A stretch of DNA of 64,000 nt. Origin: Hormiphora californensis (Eukaryota; Ctenophora; Tentaculata; Cydippida; Pleurobrachiidae). Shown piece by piece: positions 49,865 to 60,963 of the stretch. Where the stretch lies: NCBI GenBank assembly GCA_020137815.1, contig CM035362.1:982793-1046792 (forward strand), read 5' to 3'. Position 1 is the stretch's first letter. The number at the start of each line of letters is the position of its first letter. The notes under the pieces were generated by a model that worked only from the letters and a program-made list of their open reading frames with translations, searched no databases and was not told where the DNA came from. A program made the translations under genes and the position numbers.

Positions 49865-51076
49865 TCAGGTCCACTTGGTCACATTTAAAATGTTATTGTC
49901 ACAAACAGTCCCGTTCAGTACATCCACCAAGTGCTTCTCTTCCAACAATGCCACACCATGGTAGTGCACGAACACTGCCACTAGCACGAATATGTGGAAC
50001 AACTGATGACTCTGTCCCCACACATCGAACTTCCCAGGGAACCATCTTTCTGGTATTTGCAGCATGTAGAGAAGGGTACCAGTAACGTAGAGACAGCCCA
50101 TCAATACCATCCAACCAAGAGATGCCCTGTCAAGAGCTCTATCCCATCCATACTGGAAACCATAGTGGAATCCTGGGATAATAGCTGACAGGCCCATGGA
50201 GAGGAAGACAGCAGCACGAAATGTCCGATATTTGGGTTTATCAAACTTCTCCCAAAGAGACACAATGATACCAATGATACCGATAAAACACACCGTACTT
50301 GTGTAAACGGTGTAGATGACAGGGCTACAGAAGTAAGCGTAGTAAAGCCAGGGGATGTAACTACCCACCATTAGTAGAGAAATACCGGAGTAATCGAGTC
50401 GTGAAAACAACTTGAACATCTCAGGAGAGTGGTTGATGACGGTGTGAAACAGACAGCTGAATCCCATGCAGATAGTAGCTGCCATGAAAAACATCATGTA
50501 AACTAGTTGCTCGCTCCATGGCCGGGCGTGGAGACGTGAGGCATAACAGTAGATAGAAAATCCGAGAGTCAGGACGCTACCAATCAAGTGGGTCCAGATA
50601 TTGCCAGTTTCTGTGTGGATGCGAAATGCACTGAAAATGCAACCCGTGAAGCTGTAGATAGGCAGGCGGTGTCGTGATATCAGGAACTTATTGTCCTTTA
50701 ACCATTCCGGCAGGTGAGTGTACGTAACAAGATTCTTGGACCATCTCCATTGAACCGTTGAGAATTTACAGATTTTACCCCACGTTGACCCAGGTAATTC
50801 CTGCATCCACTCAGACCATGTCTGGTCAATGGCAATCTCCGATGTGTACGCACTGGAGTGAGCTTCTGATTTTCCTACCTCCTCACTTAGCAACTTCCGA
50901 GCCTGGGTACGGAGTGATTTTATGCTATCAGTGTCCTCGTTGTCAGATGCAAGTGAAATTTCATGGAGTTCGATTGAGCAGGTGGGGTTGGTAGAAGATG
51001 ATGGAGGGGCAAGGGAGCTGCTTGGGCCCGCCTCCACCCCTTCCATCTCAATCTGAATTTCCTCTGTGCCGCTCAT
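49865..51076 (-). CDS. ADIPOR: adiponectin receptor (PAQR family, AdipoR1/2 class)
   Basis: Seven-pass membrane protein, 403 aa in one uninterrupted coding exon. AdipoRs have an intracellular N terminus and a zinc-dependent ceramidase-like site. Residues 1-100 are polar and acidic. The conserved core starts VTYTHLPEWLKDNKFLI (about 117-133), then FRIHTETGNIWTHLIG (151-166), CLFHTV, LDYSGISLLMVGSYIPWLYY, IPERWFPGKFDVWGQSHQLFH. The zinc ligands are all present: H211, D228 (17 residues later, the same spacing as human H191/D208), H357 and H361. All motifs favour AdipoR over other PAQRs. A splice acceptor (CAG-less, TTTTAG) near 51118 suggests a 5' untranslated exon further upstream. An intronless coding region stands out among intron-rich neighbours and could reflect an ancient retrocopy. 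Confidence 0.96.
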   Translation of the reverse strand: MSGTEEIQIEMEGVEAGPSSSLAPPSSSTNPTCSIELHEISLASDNEDTDSIKSLRTQARKLLSEEVGKSEAHSSAYTSEIAIDQTWSEWMQELPGSTWGKICKFSTVQWRWSKNLVTYTHLPEWLKDNKFLISRHRLPIYSFTGCIFSAFRIHTETGNIWTHLIGSVLTLGFSIYCYASRLHARPWSEQLVYMMFFMAATICMGFSCLFHTVINHSPEMFKLFSRLDYSGISLLMVGSYIPWLYYAYFCSPVIYTVYTSTVCFIGIIGIIVSLWEKFDKPKYRTFRAAVFLSMGLSAIIPGFHYGFQYGWDRALDRASLGWMVLMGCLYVTGTLLYMLQIPERWFPGKFDVWGQSHQLFHIFVLVAVFVHYHGVALLEEKHLVDVLNGTVCDNNILNVTKWT

Positions 51077-51346
51077 GGGTGTAATATCATGGTGAGAGCA
51101 GAGGACATCACCACACCTAAAATCTGGATTTAGTTAGGCACGTTTATATTATACCAATAGAGAAAACAGCCACGAAACAGGGTGCGAAAAACAAAAAAGT
51201 TCAAATTTCTCGGTGGGGAAAAAATCACGTCGCGTTTTTTTCAAAATTTTTCGTTCATGAATTTCACCGCGCGCGTCTCTATCGAAGTAATTATATGCGC
51301 GGCGCGTTATGCAGTGTATTTTCAAATTTTTCGCTCGCGCTCTTGC

Positions 51347-51790
<444 letters not shown>

Positions 51791-52151
51791 CAACTAAAAT
51801 TCAAAACTCAATGTTAATCCAAAATGTGAATATATTGTGTGATTGAAATCTTCTGGAAAAATAAACTCTATAACTTTCACACATGTTCATTAATCATTGT
51901 TGGTTTTCCTGAACCTTGTGAATATTTAGTGGCCCCGACCCCGTTTGCGTTTCTGACAATGCGTTCAGATTCGATCAGATCGTTTCAGCTAGACAGCTTG
52001 GCCAGGGCATGGCAAGATAACCAAGACTCATCCCAAGTTCAGTCTCTGAGTAAACATCACGACCATTCCTTGATCTACCTCAGTACCCACTGTGAATATA
52101 TAAACTTTAAACTCATCTTATTGACAAATGCAAACTTATGTGTCTCTCAGT

Positions 52152-53084
52152 CTATGGGACACTAATAACAGATGCAAGTGGGTCGCAGTTAATTTCACAA
52201 ATTGGTGACAGCACTACACTAGGACTGTACATTTTGTATTTTGTCACGATTCGTTGCTTAGGGGAGACGACCCTCACAAAAAGTGTCGGATCCTGCTCAA
52301 CAGTTTCCTCTCTCAAGTCCACAATTCTCATTCTCTGATCCTTAATTGTGGTTGTACCGTTGTCTTGTGTTACTGAGATATTTCTGAATTCCTCAGTTTT
52401 TGTTGTTGCTGTGTCTGTTGTCTGCTGTATTGAACTGGCGGGGTCAGGTACCGTAGCGGTCTCAAGTTGATCCGTTGTTTGTTCCTGATCTTGCTCTGTT
52501 TGACTATCTAATTGTAATGATTCATCCAGGGCAGATAGATCCTCAGACAACTCCTTCATAATGTCATTCAACTGCTCCTCCGCAACTTCAATGTCCTGTT
52601 CTGACGCTGTGACATCATCGCCTGGGTTGGTGATGTTGTTGAGGAGAGATGAGAGCTCCCTTCCGTCAGTCAGATCTAGGAGTTCACGCATCGCATCAAC
52701 CGCCTGGTGGTCTTCCTTATTCTGTGACGTTGTGGCGATGTTATTCACCTTCAAAGTTTCCTCTTTTTCACGATTCAGTCTATATTCTCTCTCCCTCCTC
52801 TCCTCTTCCTTTCTCTCCAATCTCTCCACCTCTCGTTGTAACTCAGCCACCCTCTTCATAAAGACTGGTTTCACATTCAGAACAGCATTGTACTTCTCAC
52901 ACAGCCCTGTCAGAAAGGCAACATTGTCCTCTGTCAGAATGAGGCTCTCTGGGGCCTTGAAGAAGGCGATTGTATCGGAAAGGAGGGGTTCAGGGCAGTC
53001 AAGTTTAATGTCTTTAGCCTTTCGGGCAGAGGTTTTAACCTTCAACTTGTGAGAACCATTGATGATGACCTTGATAGTCGGCAT
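52152..53084 (-). CDS. uncharacterised coiled-coil protein
   Basis: 310 aa in one coding exon. A splice acceptor (TTTTAG then GGAG) lies just before the start codon, so the 5' untranslated region is spliced. The N-terminal 75 residues look like a small folded domain (MPTIKVIINGSHKLKV... DNVAFLTGLCEKYNAVL). Residues about 76-110 form a charged coiled coil (KRVAELQREVERLERKEEERREREYRL). A Ser/Thr/Gln/Asp-rich acidic middle follows, then a short ordered-looking end (MRIVDLREETVEQDPTLFVRVV, KYKMYSPSVVLSPICEIN). I do not recognise the family and assign no function. Normal codon composition and spliced 5' end support a real gene. Confidence 0.65.
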   Translation of the reverse strand: MPTIKVIINGSHKLKVKTSARKAKDIKLDCPEPLLSDTIAFFKAPESLILTEDNVAFLTGLCEKYNAVLNVKPVFMKRVAELQREVERLERKEEERREREYRLNREKEETLKVNNIATTSQNKEDHQAVDAMRELLDLTDGRELSSLLNNITNPGDDVTASEQDIEVAEEQLNDIMKELSEDLSALDESLQLDSQTEQDQEQTTDQLETATVPDPASSIQQTTDTATTKTEEFRNISVTQDNGTTTIKDQRMRIVDLREETVEQDPTLFVRVVSPKQRIVTKYKMYSPSVVLSPICEINCDPLASVISVP

Positions 53085-53679
53085 CTCCCTAAAATAAAAG
53101 AATTGGGACACGTTAGATTTCACTGAGGGAAATGAAAATAAAAATGGGTTCAGGATTCAAAAACAAAAACAATATGATACATTTGCTTGGTGAACTAAAG
53201 AGGCATTTCTACCGTTCTATGACAGGCGGCGAGTTGAAAGCAAAATGTACAGGGGGATCATGGGAATATTGCTTTTAGGTTGAATGTAAACTCAATGATC
53301 TCTGAGATCTGAATCCAATGAGGAGATCTAATCACTAGATATAACAAACAATCGAGTTTTGAAACACAAACTATAGCGATATGACAGCCGACAAAGCTGT
53401 GTGAGAACGAAATCAGCTCAAAGCACAATTTTATGACGTATATAGAACTCTAAGACTCCTTGAATATGTGCATGTTTGACTCTAGGATCGACTAGGAGTA
53501 GGATTAGCTGGATTGATGGTAGGTAAACGGACAGTGCAGCTCAGCATATCCCAGTGTGTATAGACAAGCCAGAGAGAGAGAGGGTAGGTCTATCACTGGG
53601 TAAACAAACATGGGGGAAGGAAACACCGATATAGTTCTAACCTCTCTTACTCTCTTTCATTCTTACTCTCTTTCTTTCT

Positions 53680-53704
53680 TTCTCTTTCTCTCTCTCTCTC
53701 TCTA

Positions 53705-53783
<79 letters not shown>
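53680..53783. repeat. (CT)n simple repeat
   Basis: Pure CT run of about 80 bp with a degenerate left edge. Confidence 0.9.
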
Positions 53784-53786
<3 letters not shown>

Positions 53787-54407
53787 CAGAAAATTTATGA
53801 ATATGCGAATAATTATAGTCATCGGATACGGCCTACGGGGCAACACGAGAAAATCATTCGGTGTTAAACTTTCTATATTTTTTTGGAACCGGATACCAAT
53901 AAGACATCTAAATGATTTTTGGAGAACATTCCTGCACTAGGGAAAAACAACTAAAAACTTAAAACATTCTATCACAACTGTCCTAGAACCCTGAAATCAA
54001 TATCCCAAGGTCAGCTGAAAACAATTCTACAGCACAAAATGAATGTACATTTGCACTGTAATAATGCCACTGGAAGTTTTGGAGCAAGGTCGAGCTAGAG
54101 ATTCTCTAAGAGAAGGAAAGAGAGATCTTACTATCCATCTGTATATTATGTGACTATATGTGAGTGTATACTATGAGCAGATGGCAGCAGTGGGGGGATT
54201 AGATGTGCGACGTAGAGCTCAGACAGGTAATATGATCACACACAACCCCGAAGTGCTGCAGCACCGACACACAGACGGACATACTCCGACTATGGGGTAT
54301 ATTATTCAGACTCTCTTTCACGGCCTTTCACATTAATGGAATCATAGATGTCATTGTATTGCCCAACTTCATGAGTATGAAGCTTCATACTCTTTTTTAC
54401 GCAAAGA

Positions 54408-54645
54408 TTAGAGCTGGTTAAAGCGCAACGAGGATGGTATTGTAGGTTCTTCAAGGCTCGATTCTGCAGTTTGCAACTCATGTATATATTTCGACAATCG
54501 ACTGGTAGCATTGCTTTTGTTACCAGTTGTAGCCTTTGTGATAGAAGGGTTAATTTCCGGATGAATGCCTAGCAGGCTACTGCTGGAATTCAGAGATGAT
54601 GATCGTGACGAGATAGAAGGCATTGATCGATAGTGATCGAACAAT
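54408..54645 (-). CDS. possible terminal exon of an unknown gene
   Basis: A 79-codon open frame directly follows a good acceptor (TCTTCTCTCTAG). It is Ser-rich (SISSRSSSLNSSSSLL) and then has a mixed, protein-like composition (KYIHELQTAESSLEEPTIPSSLRFNQL) before its stop. No upstream exon could be linked with confidence, and it may also be a 5' untranslated exon of the coiled-coil gene. Confidence 0.25.
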
Positions 54646-55061
54646 CTAGAGAGAAGAGAGGTACAGGTGTACTACAATTCGTCTGCACCACCTGTCTTGA
54701 TTGTTTTTTTTTCTAGAATAATTAATGCATCGTGTTCATTTCCCTTAGGGACCAACTTACAAAAGTATCCGGATATGTTTATATTGTTTACCAAAGGGAC
54801 TTTTCAGTTGGTTTTTAGTTTCCCGTCTTCTCATTCCATCATTAATATAGTAATTGTAACAGTGATTGGCAAACTAAACTTGTTTGATTTTTGTTTACCG
54901 ATATGTAGCCTATTGGTCGTTTTTTAATTGAGTTTAGGTTTGGTTCCAGCTTGTATTTTTCACCACTAACTGCTTCTTTCTATGTGTACCTCCTCCCGAA
55001 TTTATTCATTTGTTGTCAACTGGGCTGCACTAGACTTTGCCATCAGGCACAATTCATGGAA

Positions 55062-56345
55062 GCTGAAGTTATAAAGACCGGATTCCTCGTTACCTACTGT
55101 GTGTTTTTAAATGACTGAGACTGTTCAAATCGACATAGCGTCAAAAGTTGTGAATATTTTGCTCTGAAATTTTAGGGCAAGGTAGATGGCTACCTGCCAT
55201 TTATTGTACTTGAATTTCAGCAAAATCGGTCGTTCCTGAATGAACCTGTAGCCCAAAAACCTCCTCTAACTTTGAGCGCTCAGATCTCTGCAACCTGATG
55301 AGGTAGAGAGCTCAAACTTTCACATTATGTTCATTAGACATTTTACAAACTTTTGGCTGCTTGGTTTGGCGATATCTTTTTTAGTTCCTTCGCAGGAACA
55401 CGGCAAAGTGGTGTAACTCGGCCTAATTGGGAGCATTTTTGCCCTCAGGTATCACGTATCACGTGTCTTACTGGGGGTAATCAGCCCCGAGCAATGTGTT
55501 ACACCGATTGTGTAATTGGTGCTGAGTGCGGTTAAGCGTGGTGCTTCGTCAGCAGACGTGATCATAGTGTCTGAAATCGTTGACAAGGTCACGTGACTAG
55601 CTGTGGTGCTGAGTGTGGTAGAGCGTGACGCTTCGTCATGACAAGAGAGAGAGAGAGAAAGAGATCGCGAGAGAAATAGAGAGAAAGGAAGAGAGTCACA
55701 TCTTCTCCGTCATGACGAGAGTTATACTCAGCAGATAGAGAGAGCGAAGGGGAAAACGACCCCGGAGCGAGATTTAAGCTAACACGGGGTTGTAAAAAGG
55801 GGAAAGAGAGAAAAAGAGGAGTTTTGGAAAAGAAAGAAAAAAATTGCTGGATTTCAGGTTGTAAGGGTTTCGAAATTTATATGGAGAAGCACCAAAAGCC
55901 TTTAACCCGCATCAAAAAATTACACAACGGGTGTACACATTTCTGGGGCTGAAAAACCCCCATAAGAACGTGATACGTGATACCGAGGGCAAAAAAACTT
56001 CCAAATTAGGCCGAGTTCCCATTTGCCGGTTTTCGCGAAGGGAAAAATAAAAAAAATTTTTGCCAAACCAAGCAGCCAAAAGTTTTTAAAATGTAATGAA
56101 ATAATGGAAAAGGTTTGAGCTCTCTACCTCTCAGGTTGCAGAGTCTGAGCGTCAAAATTAGAGGAGGGTTTTTTGGGCTACAGGTTCATTAGGAAAACCC
56201 GATTTTGCTGAAATTTTAAAACAAAAAGGCAGGTACCCTCTACCTTTTCCCTAAAAAAATTTTAGAGCAAAAAATTCACAACTTTTTCCTTGTCGATTTT
56301 AACAGTCCGCATTTAAAAAAAACACAGTATTATAGTACATTTTGG
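55062..56345. repeat. long inverted repeat with one smeared arm
   Basis: The sequence 55062-55540 recurs in reverse complement at about 55870-56345, separated by a GA-rich spacer. The left arm reads cleanly; the right arm shows many single-base homopolymer expansions (for example CCAAAAACCTCC against a run of six T and three G). It is either an inverted transposon pair or an unresolved read-palindrome artefact. No coding content. Confidence 0.8.
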
Positions 56346-57030
56346 GAAATAAAACAATTCACAGTAGTGCGAGCTTTTGGGCCCGGTTTACGAAAACAGG
56401 GGAAAAGGGGGATTTAAAAGCAACACCTTTGTTTGTGGAACTAGTAATAATGGTGGGGCCATTTCCTCGACCAGTCCCGACCGGGTATCCTTTTTTATTC
56501 TCTTTTTATTCTTCCCCCCTTTTTTTTTTTTTTCTTTTTCTTTTTCTGGAAAATATTCCCACAAATATTTGGCGCTTCTCCTAATACACAGGAAAAAAAG
56601 GGGAGGCCCCAAAAAAAAGAAAAAGAGAGAAAAGAAGCGGAGGAGCAAGAAGAGAGAGAAGAGAGAAGAAGAGAAAGTATTAAGGGGTCGGGGAAAAAAA
56701 CCCCCCTTTTGGGGGGGGGGGGGGGGGCCGGGGGGGGGAAAAAAAGGGGGGCTTTTGGGGGGGGGGGCCCCCCCAAACCCCTTTTCCCCCCCTTGGGGGG
56801 GGGGCCCCCCAAAAAAAGGGGGGGGGAAGAAGGGGCCTTTTTGTAGGCCGTGTTTTGTGGGGGAAAGGGTTTTAGGAATTCAGGATGGGGGCACGTTGTA
56901 TTGGTGTTCTCCTGGGACAAAGCTCTTTGTAGAAAAAAAAACTCCCACGTTGTCTTCCCCTCTCTCTCTCTCCCCTCCTCTCCTCTTCTCTCTCTCTCTC
57001 GCTTTTGAAAATCGTTTCCCTTTCTTTTCT
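56346..57030. other. homopolymer-rich, low-reliability sequence
   Basis: Runs of G, C, A and T of 6-17 bases follow one another (56690-56830), unlike anything else in the window, and grade out of the smeared repeat arm. The frames here should not be interpreted. Confidence 0.7.
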
Positions 57031-59993
57031 TGAATGGTAGTTGACTGGAACTTCATATCTTGCTAGCCGCTAGGATATTACAATTGATTTATTATCATAG
57101 TTAATACTATATTAATACCATAACTATACTAACTATAATAGAGATAGTAAATGTAAATATAATTCTGACCCTTTAAATAAATTATAATTGTTTAAAGATA
57201 TACTATAAAACCCATATCGATTAATAGTTGTTAGTCGATTGTATTCTTGAAGCACATTCCCGTCCAATGTAGGGTCTTTTGCAAAATTCTCCTCCCTCTT
57301 CAAAGTTGACTATAATACACCCATTTATTAAAAGTTCCCCAAACCTCCTTTCTATTCTGGGAAAAAAAGCGTGGAACGGGGTGTTACAGAGAACTAAACA
57401 CCATGATTATGGAAAGGCGGGTGTCATTGTAGGGAGAGAGACAGCTATTTTGGAGACAACCTAGTTCATTAGCTTATCTTGTGTTTTTTTGCGCTACGAA
57501 ATTCAAGAAAATTATAGAAACCGATTGTTATCCACAAGTATTACCATTTTGTATCAATAAGGTTCCTCAAGGTTCCTCGAAGTGGCCTTGTGTATATTTT
57601 CTAAAGTTTTCACATTAACTAATCTTTATTCTAGACCCGGCAGCTGTTCATGCAGTAGATCTGGCCAATTAATTGCCGCTTAACTCTGTGATTATTGTAT
57701 AGACCATCATGGTAATGTTCCTGAACTCTCAGTTTTCTCACGCTCTCACGATCCAGATCAGTATCTGAGACAGATGATATGCAGAGCTCTGCAGAGAGAA
57801 CGTCGTTACCGACTCTGTGCAGTAGCTGCAGTAGACACTATTTGCTGTTTACTCTTGAGTCCTGCATCAGCATGTAGACCCCTTCCCCTCTTATTACTAT
57901 CTGACCCTTTTTATTTGCTCCTGCTGCAATACTGCGGTTTAGGGAGGATAGAGAGGGTTACAGAGCGGCATTATGAACGACCGTTACCCACCCACTGCAG
58001 CAGTGCACCAATTCATGGAAACTCTCCTGCAGTCTTCCTCGTATAGTTTCCAACTGTTCTAGACTACCTCAGGGACAATGATCCCTTCCCCCATGATACA
58101 AGTTTGTGGTTTTGTTAAAATTTTCTGGGTCTCGATAATGGCAGCACCAAATCCATTTCCGGTTTCGGTACAGACAAAACTATAATTGCTCAACTTATTC
58201 ATCTTTCAAGGGGGATATTGGAGGTACATATACTTATCAAAAAGCTGTCTAGTAAAGTTTAGACAACCTGTAGGAATTATAAAATTCCTAAATGCATACT
58301 ATTCGAATAAACGATCGTGTCTAATTCTAAATCGTAGTCGGAAACTCCCCCAACTCCTTTTCTCTTGGCAGCTTACACTTAGAAAGATTTAGAGCATTAC
58401 TACCTACAAGTACAAACCATATTCTAGTGTCTTATTTGAACACCTTTTGACTTGAAACACTGTTGTAATCCAAAGCTTTTGTAATTACACCTTTTACAAT
58501 TAACACACTTCCCCAACTTCCTTAAACTAGGTTATCTTACCCCTCTCAACTATAATTCCTCGTCCGTACCCTGTACCACACATAATATAATAATGCCATT
58601 ATATACTCGGCTTTGCAATCTTACATGTGTGTATTATAGTGCTTTCCATAACTTAATGTTATTATAGTTCATTGCTTGACCCCTTCATTCGTAGTAGATA
58701 CTTGGTGTTATGGTTGCCATTGGTAGGACTGACTGTGGCCCCTTTAAAGGTCGGCTGTGGGGTTGGTGGAAAAAGGGCCCTTTTCCACCAATCACAGCTG
58801 ACCAGCTTGGAGATCTGAGACTGTATATTATTTTGTGAAAAAGAAAAGTTGAGTAGACATCAAGTTTCCGTTTTTACAGTTGAATTGTCAAAGAAATAGG
58901 CGTAGAAAAATTTAAACGAAAATTCTACTCAACTTATGAATTAGCTTTTCTGCTTTTACAAAACATGCTGTTAATTGTTGCGAAATATTTTCACGACTAT
59001 CTATTTGATGCCTGTTGGGGAAGATGTTGTTCATTTCTTATTGTTCATTTCTTAACCAAGATGCGAGTCCCAGTGCAGAAGGAAAAGTTATGGAAATTGC
59101 ACTGTGAATATGTTTTCTTGAAAACAACTTTGTTATGTTGTTATAAACCAAGCCTCTCTGAATATTTCCTGGGTTTCCTGTTATATATAAGTACTCTTAA
59201 TCAGTGTATACCGAGAGCGAGCAAAAAGGGATGTGTGAGAGAATTGAGATGGGGAAGCAGTTAGAAAGTGAGAGACTTGTAAAACTGGGATCACAGTAAA
59301 AGAATAGGGCAACCGGAAAGAAGATTGTGAGGACAATGTCATAGTCACCCATAGAAACTCGAAGAAGAATAGAGATCTGGGGTGCTAAAAGCACAAGCTG
59401 TAAACCCTAAAGCTTTTAGTGAGGTCACAGCTATTTTTGTATTTTGTTCCACTAATTTATACGCTTTGTATCAGTTAGTTAGCAGTTCTAGAGGGCTATA
59501 AAGAGTTAACATCCCTTTTTATAGAGATATCGAATTAAAGCTCAGATCGTTCCCACGATTAAACTTCCGTTATTTATTGACCCGCTATGGTTTATTATTG
59601 ACATAATGCTGTAATAGTTTTGTGTAATATTTCTTATGGAATGTCGTCTTACTGTGGTGTCAAATAGTATATAGGCAAGACAATACTATTTCTTAAAATA
59701 TTTTATTATTAATAGGTATATTGGTGCTATTAAACCTAAATAAAGACAATGTCAATTTCGTGATAATCTCACGAGCTATTGAAACTTATTTCCGTCTCTT
59801 TCTAATAGCACCTATAGGAACAATTGCATTATTTCTGACATACGTAACAGTATATATATGCCCAGTATATGTCTACAAAATTCGAACGTTTATGCTTTTG
59901 GTAAACTTGCTTTTTTTGTAGGCCATTGATCCAACTATGAAACATCCATGTACTGCAAATCTTATTTATATTTTGAATTTCCCTTTAGCCAAA
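57031..59993. other. A/T-rich region without recognised genes
   Basis: No exon with family similarity was found on either strand. A TM-like open frame at 59721-59921 is A/T-driven. It may hold 5' exons or the promoter of the gene that starts at 59994. One hairpin is listed separately. Confidence 0.5.
58749..58803. repeat. imperfect hairpin, about 25-bp arms
   Basis: GGTCGGCTGTGGGGTTGGTGG pairs with CCACCAATCACAGCTGACC across an AAAAAGGGCCCTTTT core. Confidence 0.75.
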
Positions 59994-60896
59994 ATGGAGA
60001 AGACTAATAAGATGATGCGAAGGACCTCGGTGGCGATCCAAAAGGGATACAAGAAGCAGATAACAGAAATTCAGAACAAACGAACAGGAATCAGAAGGTA
60101 CGAAAAGGTTTTTACATCTCTTATATCGCCACAAAGCATACGAACATCTGAAATGGTAATCAAATGATCGTCCTACAATTGACAATTGTCCGTACTCTCT
60201 TTTGTGAGGTGGCAACTGGCCACACGGAACAGCCTGAACAAGTCACGGCTTTACTTAAATGATACTCCTTCCCTAATGATAAAGCTCTCACTTCTTACTA
60301 ACAAGTTATCTTCCAATCAATATCGGCATACGCCATCTATTCATCGGCCTCTACCACTAGCAGATGCCGATGAATGGTCACTGTTTCTCTCTATCTCTCT
60401 ACCTCACTCTGTCTATCTATCACTCTCTCCCTCACTATCTGTCTTTCTATCGCTCTCTCTTTCTCGCCCCATTTTTGTTTCACGTCCTATGAGAGTGTCC
60501 CCCCATTCCAAGACAGTGATGTTATCCCCCTCATTAGAAACTGTAGGGAGAGAGCGCAGCTGTGCAGACTAGGTCGAACATTCCCTTTCTCGTTTTCACA
60601 TTTTGCTTATACCCTTAGTGATCATCCTCAATTGCAGCTGATTTAAATCTAAATTCACACAACATTTCCATTGTGTTCGGCAGCTCTTCAAGAGGGACCA
60701 CGACCCTTGGTCATCGCTCGACAAATATTGAATGTGGATACTGAATAATCTTCCGATATATCTCAATCTCAAGATACTTCGGAACATTTCGCTACAAGCA
60801 ACTTCATAGATAGCTTGTGCCAGATCACCCTCCTCCCTATCTTCAAAAGAATGCCACCTTCAATATTTGTCGAGCGGTGACAAAGGATCGTCCCGG

Positions 60897-60963
<67 letters not shown>

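Noticed and set aside
56377-57033. 218-codon Gly/Lys/Pro-rich frame
   Set aside because: It reads through the unreliable homopolymer block.
57774-58046. 90-codon plus-strand frame with a Leu-rich stretch
   Set aside because: No splice context, no family similarity and no link to the downstream gene.
59721-59921. Hydrophobic frame resembling membrane segments
   Set aside because: A/T-rich composition, no usable splice site into the next exon and no family resemblance.
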